From Trogon surrucura (lineage: Eukaryota; Chordata; Aves; Trogoniformes; Trogonidae), in assembly GCA_020746105.1 (NCBI GenBank), contig CM036617.1, positions 149,731,578 through 149,795,577 on the forward strand: 64,000 nucleotides of DNA. Reading direction: 5' to 3'. Shown here piece by piece: positions 1-13,100 of this stretch (position 1 is its first letter; every line of letters starts with the position of its first letter). A program made the translations under genes and the position numbers. The notes below the pieces were generated by a model. It was not told where the DNA came from, did not search any database, and saw nothing but the letters and a program-made list of their open reading frames with translations.

Positions 1-97
1 AGAGGAGAGGAGAGGAGAGGAGAGGAGAGGAGAGGAGAGGAGAGGAGAGGAGAGGAGAGGAGAGGAGAGGAGAGGAGAGGAGAGGAGAGGAGAGGAG
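1..97. repeat. (AGAGG)n pentanucleotide microsatellite, cut by the window edge
   Basis: About 19 uninterrupted copies of the 5-bp unit AGAGG start at the first base, so the array extends outside the window. It is a pure purine tract on the + strand. It stops abruptly before GTCAGCATGCC, and no decayed copies are seen beyond that point. Confidence 0.97.
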
Positions 98-3000
98 TCA
101 GCATGCCTCATTAATTCCGGTTGGTGAAAGGAGCACAGCCTGGGATGAATGGTCTGGAAAAATGCTCTGGCAATATTTTGAAGTTATCAGTCACTTCTTT
201 ATTCTTGGCAGTGAGAAACTCCTCAAAGAACGAGAGTAAAACACCTTTGTTTTTTTTAAATGCACAATGCAATGAAACAAAATAACTCAATGTAAATAGT
301 ATATGTACGTTACAATCACAAAAACTGCATTTTTCAAGTCATAAAACACAGCAGGAGGTGTGGTTATCTTAAGGAGGAAGGAAGGGGGGAATCAATCTTG
401 AGGGATTTTATGAATCATAGCCAGATGCCTATAATCCCCCAGAGGTGTGATTATCTCATGACAACCACTTTCGTTGGAGTTGTCTCACTGCAACCACCAA
501 GAGGAAAAGAAGAAAAAAAAAAAGCTTTATTTTAAGGGAGAGAGAAAATTTCCTGCTGGGGAGGGGAGAGGGAGAAAACAGAAGAAAATGGCAGATTTGA
601 ATGCTGAGCATCTTCTTCAGCCCCGTTTCTGCCAGCCTTACATAATCTCTTCTCTCTTTTTCTTTTAAACTTTGACTACAACAGTCAAAATTTCCCCTAA
701 TTCTAGCCGAGTTTATTTGTTTCTAAGTCAAAAATCTAAGTAGGAGTGTCACAATTACACTGGGCCTGATTCTCAGCCAATTTCTTGTGTTAGAGCAACA
801 TATCAGTTCCTATATTCTCACCTAGCAGACATTCCAGCTGAAATAGAGTTTGATAGCAGTAGTGTCTTGTGGACACAGCACATCGATGAGTTGGGTGATG
901 ATTTCACAATAAAATATAAACCCACACTAATATGTCTACTCTACAATTTTGTTAGAAGCTTGAAATTTGTCAGAAGGTTGAAAATCTTTTGAGAGTATCT
1001 GAACTGGTTTATTTTTTTCTTGACTTTTCTGCTTTTATACAAAACTACAATACACAGAAAGACCTTCATAGTCCTAAGCCACCCAATACTAAAAAAAATA
1101 CTATGTTCAAGAAATTATATTTATCCAGAATTTAGGTATGTGCTTAGAAACAACATTACTGATTATCTGCAGTAGATCTCAATAGTTTATCCTCTCTGCC
1201 AGGAGAGAATATAGATTTATACATTTAAATGTACAAAACCTACAAGTCTTTATACATTTAAACATAGCTGCATATAGGCATCAAACCAAATGTACTGCTT
1301 TTCTGCTGATCCCATTACGGGTCAAATTTGTTAAGAATTAGATGTCCAGAGGTTTTGTAGATTGGCTTCTCAGAGGAGTAACATCTGCAGGGACAGCCTG
1401 GATGTTTTACACCTATACACTACTCCTGCAACAAAATGACTTAACAGCATGCAGGATAATAATTATTTATTAATTTATCTACAAGATTCATTTTAATAGG
1501 ACCAGAAGCACACTGCCACCATCACCCCTAATGCTCAACAATCCTCCAGAAGTAATTTTGGCTTAAGAATCCATTCCAGTCAAAAGCAAAGCTGACTGTA
1601 ACCCTTCCCAGTAGCCAGTGAGGTCTTCTTCCACAGTTGCACACACAGCCTTCCACACAAAAGCAAAATCTTTGCAGATGTTGAGACTGAATCAATTTTA
1701 GACATTAAGAAAAATTTTTAGAAGTCTAAAGAGACAAGACCATTTGGCAACAGCTTTCATAACATAATTATTTAATGGATATTTTATAGTAGTACCTAGA
1801 GGCACTGAATGATATCTGAGCTTCTCTGTGGTAGGTGTTGCACATACAAAGGGATGATCACTCTAACCAGAAAGTTTATCAACTAAATAAGTAGGACAAA
1901 GATCAAGCCAAGAGGAGCATTATTAACTTTAGTTTACACGTGGAGAACCAAAACACAGAGAAAAAAATAATCTGGAAGTCCCACAGCAAGCCTGTGGCAA
2001 AGCAAAGTTCTCCTAAATCCTAATCCACTGCTGGCACCTTCCTCTCAGCCATGTCCTCTGCAAAACAAAGAGTTGCTTGAATTCTACATGCAAAGCAAAG
2101 CTTGGGCAATGAGTGACAGAAAAAAACCAGCAATTTATAACTGACATATGTCCTTTTCAACCACAGATCTCACAGAGCATTACAGAGACAGGCAATTCTC
2201 TCCTTTTCACAGAATGGGTTGCTCAGGCAAAGGAAATCATCTGTAGCTTCACAGGAGAGGTTGAAAGCATAATATGGTTGGAGTCTACAATCCCCTGAAC
2301 CTAACTGGATAGTCATGATTTTCTTCACCTCGCACAGTCTCACAGCAATAAAATAGCTTAGCCATGGTGACTTCTGTAGTGCTTTCAGTCATCACAAGAC
2401 GCAGCCCAGGACTAAGGGAGCGGGAGCAGAGAAAGTCATTTTTTACAACTCGTGGACACAAGGTCCGTGTCTTCCCTCATTCCAGTATAAATTAGCACAC
2501 CTCAGAAAGGCTTTTCCAATTTACTGCGGCTCGTGATCAGCCAGAATAGTGGAGTGTTCTGCCCTCTCCTTCTGTCCCAATCAAGGGAATAGTGTGGGGT
2601 CATCGTGACAAACATATGCTACATCCTTCTTGTGAGGTGTATTCCACATGGGGTGATCAATCTAACCCTGTGGCTCCCTTCCAGCAGCTGAGCCAGCACA
2701 AAGAGGGCTACACCAGACTACATTGTCTCTCATCGTGGCCAACTTCTGTTAGAAGGGACATGACAAACTTCTAGACTTTCTGTCTCTGTTACACAGGGGC
2801 CTGATCTTATCTGCCTTGAATAGTATCTGTCTTTTAAGTTCACTATATTCTTAATCTTGCTAGAGACAGAAATGGTGACAGCCATTTATTTACTATAGTA
2901 CTACAGTAGGCACAAATTAGAAAAAATCCTATGACTTTGTCTTTAGAATACTGGGTATAATTGCATGTGGATTATCGTTTTTTGAAGATGTCACTGCTAT

Positions 3001-6000
3001 ATGCATATATGTTTGTATAAGGTATAGTTATCAGATTGGAGGTGTCACTTCTCGTTCCATTTTCTTTTCTGTTTCTCTCCTTTTAGAGAACTTTTATGTT
3101 CTGCATAAGGCGCGATCAGAAGAAAACGAAGATGAGAAAAAAATTAAGAAATAATAGCAGCATCGCTCCATATTCTTTCCTCAAAATTAGCTCTAAGTCA
3201 CACATTAGCCATTAACTCCTTTGACCTGTTCCTCTTTGAAAGATAGGTTCGACTTCAGGTTTCAACCTAAGCCTTCAGTATCTTCAGCACTGACATAATC
3301 TTAATTGTTTTCTATATTTCTGGAAAGACATAAATGGGAGTTAGAAAGTAGATTATAGAAAAAATACATTTTCAAGATAAACCAAATGATCATAAAATAA
3401 GCTTTTGAAAACGCCCAGAAATAAAATAACACTGAATAGCTGCAGTAGTAACGATCTGAAACATTTAAATTAAATATATGCACTCAAGACATGACTGTAT
3501 CATGTGCTTAAAGTGTTGGGTTCAAATGCTAATTGGAGTAAAAGATGAGAAATCCAAACACAAGTCAATTTTGATAAGAACGTGAATGCATTTATCAAAA
3601 AGATTTCAAAATGTTGATGTGAAGCCTCCTGGGATTGTTATGGATACACAGAAGATATGAACATAAAAACATAATTCATCTGTTCAAATTCCAATTCCAT
3701 TCTGTTTATTTCAAGATGCAACAAATTTCTGCTCCTTCCCACATTTTTTCATATCTTTCTTCAATGATGAGCAATATCTACTGTTTAACTGACCCACACA
3801 GACCTTCTAAGTCCTGCCTCAGTGAATTGCAGTAAGGAAATAATCAAGTAAATGTACGAGAAAAAGAGGACCATCTGATGGAAAGGTTATGCAGTCACTG
3901 CCAGCACTGTGATCACAGAGGAAATTAAAGTTTGGTCACCTCCCAAGCTCTTGCCACCAGGAGAGGCGGTAGGTCACAGCACTTGCTGGGTTTGGGACTC
4001 AACCTATTTGCATCCTTGGCCACATCGCTTGGACCACTAACCACTGCAGTGGACATGCCAGAACTTCCATACCAGTGGCAGTATCCTGCAGTGGCATGGG
4101 CTCCAGCAAAGAGCTTGCGCTGACTTTTAAGTTGCCAGAATCAAGAGTGCTGCTGTATGTTATCTAGCAATGACACCAGGGGAGTCATATCCAAAAAAAA
4201 ATCCTTCATGAGACAAAGATTTCTGTGGGACCCTGTGACGATCCTTCTAGAGCTGCTTAAAAACGGATTAACCAACCTCCATGGTATTTTACTATTCCAG
4301 AATATATTTTTCCTCTTAGAATGGGACAAAGTGTCAAAATGGCTACAGTTTTCACAGAGCAAAGGACATGTCAGATTATTTAAATGTGGACACTAACTAA
4401 TGTAGTGCATCCTGAAGATCACCTCCAGCTGAAGTGGTCAGCATACAGTGGTGCATCCTAAAGGCTACGTGGTGATTGTGCAAAGGCGGAGAACTTCTAC
4501 CTCAGCTGGAAGAAAAAGCTTATCTCAAGGTTTCCTAGTGGAAAATTCAATTGAAGGAATATTTTTTGCTTCAGCAAAAATAAATGTGATTAATAATATT
4601 TAAGAAAAATCTGTTTCTCAATGAAAAAATGTTTTGAACTTTTTCAACCAGTCCTACTGGTATGTGAACACTGCAGAGAAACACTTCTGTTTTCTTTCCA
4701 TCTATAGAGCACCCAAAGTTGAGTCCAGACCTTAAAGCCATGATAGTAAGTGGAAATACATATAGCCCCCAATCCATCTAAAGGACATCAGATACAGACG
4801 CTAGGCAATCCAGAACTACCTCTCCATTGAGTAAAAGAGGAAATGGTATATAAGGCACATCTGTAGGACATGGATCAATGCCTTGATGTGAATATTCATA
4901 CTTATTCAGTGATTACCATATATCATCTCCAGTGAATGAGGGAGAGCTTTCATGCAAAAACTGATGTGATCAAGCCCATAAAGACTGTATCTTCTCAATA
5001 TCCATCTATTAGAGAAATTATGACTGCACGAATTTTCAGAGTCCAAATACAGAGCACTTGATCTTGTAGCTTTAAAGTTCTTTCATGCAAGGTTGGGGTT
5101 TTTTTCCATCAGTGAATATGTATACATAGTTTTCACAGGAAATACGGGATATAAGGGACAGTAAGTATGCTTCAGCATATGGTGAAACCATATGGTTGGC
5201 TGCTTTTCTGCCTATACCACTTTTATTTATTTATTTTAAATTATGTGATTCACATTATTAGTTGAGACCTCTTTAATTTACATGGCTATAAATATGCTAG
5301 ATTAATTATGCTTAATTTTTAAAACATTATTTATTTTTATTTGGGGTTAAGAAGTGTGCACAGAATGGAAAAAAGAATGGGCTACGTTTCCTATCAGTGT
5401 AAATGAACAAAGCAGTATCAGTACTTCAGATCAAAGAACTACAGTTTCTATCATGCAGAAATCTTTGATTTGTCATGCAGATTCTGAAACAGGATTCCTC
5501 CTAGTATATTCTGAGTGATTCTGTAGGAGTTAAAAAGCAGGAAGTAATGAACAGAGGTCTCGGAAATCTTGGCTTCTCAGTTCCTTTTCTAATAGGTCGC
5601 CAAAGAGTGAAGAAGCCTAGAAACCCAATCTATGTGCTGCTGAGGAGCCTGGAGAGGGAGGCAGGAGGAAAAGATAAAATGGTACCTCCAGGAGTACCAA
5701 CATGTTTCATTGGCGTACTTTGATCTAAAACATTCCCATCATAAGCTGTGAGAACAGTGGTGCAGCAGAAGTTTTTTCCTAATTTTCAAGCTACTCCAAA
5801 TTCAATTAGACATACACTCCAAAATGAGCAATAACCACATGGCAAAGGATTACAAAAAATACTATGCTAAGTGTCATTATTTACTATCCTATAACAAATA
5901 AACTTATCAGGTCACAGTCTAGTTTCTAATACACTGATGTCAGCCACCTCAAACTATTCTCTCTGTCCTGATTCTGTTTTTCATTGTTTCTCTCCTGAAG

Positions 6001-7017
6001 GGCCAAGGACTTGATCGAAGAGGGAAATCTCCCATGCTTTTTGATCCGAGGCTTTCCAGCTGTCATTGCCTTTTCTGTAGGAGAGAGGTGACAGCTCCCA
6101 TTTGGATTGCTACCTAAGGAGATCAGATGCCTGGTCTGAAATCCTTACTTCAGCACAGACTTCTAATGTGAGCTTAAATATGTCACTTTGCCTTTTTGCA
6201 CCTCAGTTCCTTAACAGTAGCAAAGGAATCAGAGCACTTGCCCACCCCTGAGGGATAGACTGTGGGGTGCTCCAAGGCCACGGGGACATGTAAGTAGCTC
6301 AGGCAGGTGTAAGACTTTGATCTCCAGAGTTATCAATCCAGCATTTCAAAAGCAGTTAATTCACAATGGGAGATTTAATACTTTCAAGAAACAGTTCTCT
6401 TTTTTTTAATAGAAGTTTTATCATTATTTCTTTAAACATCTTATATAATCCCACATACAAGTTTCAGGACTTGATCTTATTATCTGTCTTTCACTGTAAA
6501 CTCTCTGTTTTGGTGCAACATTGACCAAGAGGCACTATACCTATGCTCGCAGCAAGTCTGTGGATGTTGATATGCCAGGCAGGAGGTAGGTGATTTTTCT
6601 GGAGACATCGCTCACTTTCTCTAAGGGAAAATATGAAATAAAAAAGTGTAGAATGACCTTGCACTAATAAGCCTCTGCCTCGAGACATTGATTAAACCTG
6701 GTAGCGCAAGGGTTGGTTTATGAGTAATATCAGCTAAGGCACTAATGAAAGTATCCCATTAAAAAAATGTATAACTTAGGGACTTGTCTGCACTGAGAAA
6801 TTTGGTCACCGTTGTTGCTGCATTAATGTAGTCTGAAGTACAAACAGGAAGGTATATATCCAGGTATTGCAGCTGGCTCCTATTTCTAACAAAACTAATC
6901 AGCCAGAGGCTCTGCATACTTTACCTCGAGTGAAACTGGGATGTGGAATATGAACTTTGAACCTAGTTCTAGTTCAAGGACTTTATTGTCCAAAGGTTTC
7001 TGATCATAGATGCAGCT
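98..7017. other. AT-rich non-coding DNA, no gene seen
   Basis: Open frames here are at most about 80 codons. None shows a recognisable domain or fits splice sites into a gene model. There is a short decayed repeat fragment at about 765-812, described separately. Around 5220-5340 is a TTTATTTA/TTAATTA-rich stretch. I see no tRNA, no obvious LTR and no CR1 until the copy at about 7018. Confidence 0.6.
765..812 (+). repeat. Possible fragment of an ancient sauropsid MITE-like repeat
   Basis: The stretch opens with GGGCCTGATTCTCAG. That resembles the terminal motif of an old palindromic non-autonomous repeat common in turtle, crocodile and bird genomes. Only one arm is visible and it is strongly diverged. 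The family assignment is from memory and tentative. Confidence 0.3.
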
Positions 7018-7195
7018 GCAATACAATTGCCCAAGAGAAGTGGTTGAGTCACCATTCCTGGAGCTACTTAAAAGACAAGTAGATGAGGTGCTTAGAGACA
7101 CGGTTGAGTGGTGGACCTGCCATTGCTGGGTTAACATTTGGACTTGATGATCTTAAAGGTCTTTTCCAGCCTGAACGATTCTATGATTCTATGAC
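7018..7195 (+). mobile_element. CR1 LINE, 5'-truncated 3' end, + orientation
   Basis: The copy starts inside the region matching the last codons of CR1 ORF2 (GCCCAAGAGAAGTGGTTGAG). It runs through the usual 3' UTR phrase TTGGACTTGATGATCTTAAA and ends in the diagnostic terminal octamer repeat (GATTCTATGATTCTATGA). It is severely 5'-truncated, as most CR1 copies are. Divergence from the remembered consensus is moderate. Confidence 0.88.
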
Positions 7196-10100
7196 TACTG
7201 CCAGGTACTGAGCCTCATATACTGTGACTTGACCCGGTTTGTCCTGCACAAATGTCAATGCACTCATTCAAAATGTTATTCTTATGCTTAGCAATATTAT
7301 AGGAAAGGATCCGCTTGAAAACTTGTGCACCAGCCTGGGTCAGAAATTGTTTCTTTTTTTTTCCTTAATTAATGTTCTTCTGAAACCTAACTAATTTTTC
7401 CCATTTCATTTGAAAATTTCCATAGAAAAACAGAGTTGGCTACTTCTGATAATGATTAACACATACCCACAGATCCGCTGTACACTCCCAGCAGGTGTGA
7501 TGGGGTCCAAGCTTTGCCAAGGTTACTGTGCAATGTGCAAATCAGCTGCTGTGCACACCTACAGTAGCTCTGACACATCCAGTACCAAAGTTACTACCTC
7601 CAAATTCTGCCAGCTTGTGGGCAACCAGCAAGACAACAGTAAAATCAGTCCAGCTGCAGAGAGAAATGTTGAGTGACAACATACTTGTACACGAGAATAA
7701 GTCTTCCAGGCATGTAAAGGACAGTTCCTTTAAGGTTCAGTGACACCATTGTGAATTGCCGTATTTCAGTTGTCCACTTCAATCTTTTGGTGCATGATTG
7801 ACAAAAGCCCCAAAAAAATTATACATCTATTTTCATATGTCCAGAAAATTAGGAGTATTTCACCTGTGAAATTACTTCTTTCTGTAATTTCAACATTTTT
7901 GAGGGTCTTTTTTTTTGAATTAGAAGAATCTTGGCAAGAAATTCCAAGCAGCTGCAATGTAGAACCTATCTAGAAGAGAGCTTGACCTAGCCTTTAAAAA
8001 TTGCTATAAAACAAACAAAAGAGAAATAAAATCAAACTGATAAAAGTAGCAGTGGTCCTTGACATTATTTAGGTCGTGTATGTTCTAACTTGTTCCTTTT
8101 TAAACATTGCAAATGTTTAAATGGATTGATATAACCACCAAACACCTTTTTATTTTCCAAGCTATATTAAAAATTGAACACCAATGAAGGAAGGTTACTG
8201 AGTAGTTATTTCCCACCTCTTGAAGATTTAACTATAAGCATGTTAAAACTATGTTTGGAGGAGGACAAGAAAACAAAAACATTGATTGAAGAAAAAAAAA
8301 AGTGCATTAAGTTGTTATAAACTTGATTTTCTACACAGTAGAATTCATATATTAATTCCTTTTATCAGGGAAAAATTGGTGTTATTTATCCTTTGCTACC
8401 AATATTAAAGCTATTTTTAAAGTGACCTGAGATACAGCAAAGTGGAAAGGTATCTGCTTGAAAAAGTAAACGAAAAGAAAAGAGGAGTTTTCTGTATAAT
8501 TCTGCCTCTTACCAGTGACTTGGACATATCTTTTCAAATAGTGAAATGAAAGAATCTGCAGTTTCTGAGATTTTCTACATTCAGTTGTAGTACCTGAAAA
8601 AATTGCTAAAGTAGAAGGGTACCTAAAAGGAAAGAAGATCAAATTTATTTTCTGACACAAGGACTCTTTTTGCTACTGGCCATAAAAGTTAAAGCAAAGC
8701 TTCAACAAAATATCAGAAGGAGACACAAACAGCCGCTATATTTCAGGTCAATCATACGAACTGAAATCAGTTGTTTTCCTACAACCATGTAAAACAAACT
8801 CCAGAATGTGTTCAGGTTTGATTTGCAGACACTTCCTTGTGTTCTTCTGCTTGTACAGGGAATAAACTTTAACTCCCCATTTTTTAACTTAGTTCCCCAC
8901 AAGGTATGACTTCATGGTTTTATTTCGGCAAAACAAGAGGGAAATGAACAGATAAATGCATTAGTCAGCACTCTGTACATATACCCCTAGGTCACTATGA
9001 AATCCATCCTTCTATCATGAAACACTTATTCATTTACCAGCTTCCGTGAACACACCAGACCATCCTCTCAGCGTCACCGAGCTAAAAGGATCCGTACCTT
9101 GGAGGACAGGGAGATTATTGGGGTTTGTGTCATAACTTCCCCTTTACTTTCTCCTCAGCCCCGTTGGCAACTGGCAAATATTTTATCAGTGAGTCCAAAG
9201 TGGGTAAGGGCAGAGCAAAATGCTCTGGAGGCTCAATCCAAAAAGATAATAGTTGATGTGGCAACTGATAACAGAAACACCAATTAAGATATTCAACATG
9301 TGATCAAGACCCTGGAAACCTGTGTAACTAACAAAACACACCTAATCCCAGCAGGTTCTCGGTCTTTGTACAAGAATCTACAGCTCCACCCGACAACTCT
9401 TAGGGATACACAAATTAATATTGGAAAACGACTAAACAAATCTGAGAAGCCAAGCACTTTGAAACCCTTCTCTCTAGACTACAATTAAATACTACAAATT
9501 TTAAAACTTTAAAATATAACCCTTCACAGATAAAAACTTTGGAGCTATTGTTGTAAACAGCAGAATGCCTCCTTGATTTCAGGAGGTAAAATTACAGCCT
9601 TACAGTTTCTGGCATACTTCAGGTTTCCAATATTTTTGCAGACTTGTCTCTGTTGTGTTTTGCATACACAAACACCTCTAAGAGGATGCACATGTGGTAG
9701 GTATGTGTATGTGTTGGAAGGTGGCAGTAGTTGCACTGTCTCAGGAATTTTTTCTCATGCCTTCTGTGGGCTTCTCAGTCTGGTTTATAATTTGTTATCT
9801 CTATGTAGCTAACAGGCCTAGAGGCCTCTGAGTCTTCAGTGCTGCAAATATAAAATTATGGTATATTTTAAATATTTTTCCAGTTTGATAGTTCAGTATA
9901 TCAGAGATGCCGGTGGAGAATGATTCATTACCAAGAACAGTAAACTCCGGCCTTGCACAGGGATCAGGCCACAGGCAGAAAAGTCCCTGAGACCTTGCCT
10001 AAGGAGTGTAATTCCGTGTAATGAAATCAATTCTGTTAACAACCACAGCAATTATTTTTGTGTTGGAAAACACGAAACACTGTTGCCTCAGTGCCAGTTG

Positions 10101-13100
10101 AACTGCAGCCACTTCTGCAGCAGGAATACTTTTTTGTTTCAAAAAAAAAAAAGCGAAACGGATTGCGGAACTATTATCACTTTTTATGTTGTTGCACCCA
10201 AAATGAAAATGCTATGTGCAGGCAGAAGTAAGCGGTGGTCTCCATTCTCCAACCCCAAACACCTGCCTTAATGGTACACAACAGGTTAAAACAGTCGGGA
10301 GAAAATACTATATTATTCAATCTTGTAATAAATTTCTGCAGGCAATGTTCAGTAGCTCAGTTCAACCACTGGCCCCACTGGAGAGTTTTAGCGCTCTGAA
10401 GATTAAGATTAAATTCAGAAATAGCAAAGCCAAATTTTCTAGTTTTTCCAAGGGGCAGGAGGAGGATTATATATCCCTCTTACATGTACAAAATAAGTTT
10501 CCATTATTCAAGAGTTGTTCCATAGATCAGTCACAAAGACAAGTGCGCTTTTTCTGCAGTAAGCACTAACACTACCTTCATGACACAATGAGGTTTTGAT
10601 AAACAGAAGCCTTTTAAGTAACATTATAGAAGTAACCATTTTTCCTTCATATCCTTTCAAAGGGGCACTGGCATTTTCAAAATGGCACACATGAATTACA
10701 TACCAATCTAATGATCATACAGCACATTGGAAATTTGCTCCTAAATGGCTTCTGTGGTAAAAAGGTAGTCAATTTACATGTCAGAGTAAGGAAGTCTGAA
10801 TAGAAGGAAAGCCTGAATATCCCCACACACACCAGTTTAATTCCACAGACTTCATTGACTTGTGCCACTGAATGTGCAAAGAGAATCAGATATGAAGCAT
10901 TGTAATGGATGGTGATGTATTGGTGATCAAAGCAGAGTAGCCTTCCATCAAAGAATAGTGTGCATTACTAAGCTCATTTTGTTGTATTAAATGACTTAAT
11001 TCTCAGAGGAGGAATAGTCCCAAGCTATAGAGCTAAAATCAGTTCAAAAGTACACAAAATATGAACTTATACAGAAGAAAAGGGGGGTGGGGGGGAAGTA
11101 GAATAAAGAGTTGGTATTTTTCTCTCTCCATCTGAAGATCTCAACACAATTTACCATCTTGAATTATGCCAGCCTCATCACATTCCTTTAAGGAAAGCAT
11201 TATATCAGTTCAGAGATAATGGGGAGGCAAAATGTAAAGATTAAGGGCATCATTTTCAGAATCACATAAATTATTTGGGAGCCTCAGTTTCTAAAACATA
11301 TTAAAAGAACCAGAACTTCAGAAGAGCATCACATTTTAGAAATTTCCAGCAAATTAATGGGAACAATGAATGTTCACAGAAAAAAATCTGGCTAACATGT
11401 CCCTAACCGGCACCACGAACTTCAGTGAATACTTCTGGAAACATTAATCAGATCCAAACAAGCTGCATCAGAACCAGGATGAGAGTCTGGATCTTTTCAT
11501 TCACTCTTGCGTCTTAATCACAAGATCTTTTATTATTCTCATCCTAGTTCAGGGATTTAAATAGGGACATTTTACGAACTAATGGATAGTTATCACATGG
11601 GTACAAACCTTCTCAGCAGGAATAGTTTGATCAGTAAATGACAAATGAGCTATACACTTTTCCAGTAAGCTCTTGTCTCTTTTACTTTTCATACTACGGC
11701 TAAGTTTGTGATAAGCTTGTGATATCAGCATGTACTAGTCACTCACCATAACAGGCAAAACTTCCTATTGTGCAGGAATAGATGACTGGACAAAGACTTT
11801 ATTCAGGTAGTGCCAGTAACAGCTGAGGAACTTGTTTGCCTCACACTTTTCTCATTTACCCATAAACCCTGCTGCCTTTAACACCACACAGTTCTCAAGT
11901 AGACTCCAGAAGTACATGACGCTATGGGGTTAATGGCCTCAGTTGCCAAGATTCAACAGCCAAACAGAGATGGGTGTCAGATCTCTATATATAATCTCCC
12001 ATATATCCGTAGCTGGGAAATGGAATCTGTGCAAATGAGAAAGAGATAAAACTTAACCAAGTATGCCCTTAATGTTAAGAGCCTCAGTTGAGACAATAAT
12101 ACCTCCCATTTTGTAACTAAAGGTTTTACTTTACTTTAGCACCTGTTTATTAAACTCCTTGCTTCTCATATTCTGAAATGGAAATATGCCAATTCTTTGA
12201 AAGCGATGGCAAAGGATATTTCATCATTGAGGGTCTCTATGCATGGATGAAGAGAAGTGTATGCTGGTTACATAGCTCACATTTTTCCTTTTTATTTTTA
12301 TGTGCTAATTGTACAGCTCTTTCCTGGTTTAGAACGACACAGGTGCTCTGGAGATATTCGATCCCAGTACCTCTGAATGTCAGGCCTTGAAACAGCGCCA
12401 CCTCTCTCAGATTAAATTATCAAGACATAAAAAAATAAAATCTATATCTAATAGGGAAATAGAAAAATCCTAATCTTCACGTCTTTCAAAATTACCCTGG
12501 ACAACACACTAGAAAAAAATTACAGTGAACAGGAATAATTCTTCACTTGCAAAGAGATGGACTTGGTAAATGAATCAGTCTTTTCCGTATCTAATTTCTA
12601 TGATGGTAAGGCATGAACATTCTGACCAAGCAATTTACATTGATTTACAAGTATAATTTATAAATCTCTGTGTTCATACATCAAGATTTCAGATCAGTTT
12701 ATATAAAGTGTATAAATACATTTTCACTTTATTTGTTAATGTATTGCAAATGAGGATATAAATCTGACATGAACACAAGTTTACCTAATTTTATTAATTG
12801 AAAACGACAATCACTCCTGTACAAATGGGTAGCAGAGGACTATAGTGCAGGCTTTGCTCCGTTCTTTAGCCCAAGGTTAAACTTGCAAACTAAATTTGAA
12901 TCATTTACTTGTCTTCTGAGATATTTCCTCTTGACTGCGTTCTTACCCTAAGAAATACATGCATTCTGAGGGCCAGATCCTCAGCTATAATGCAACTAGA
13001 GCATCCTTCAGCTTAGTTCATCATCTTCAATAAAGTTGCAGTAGTTTTCAACATTTGAGGATTTGAGGTGAAATCTTTGTTCCCATTAAATCAATAAGAG

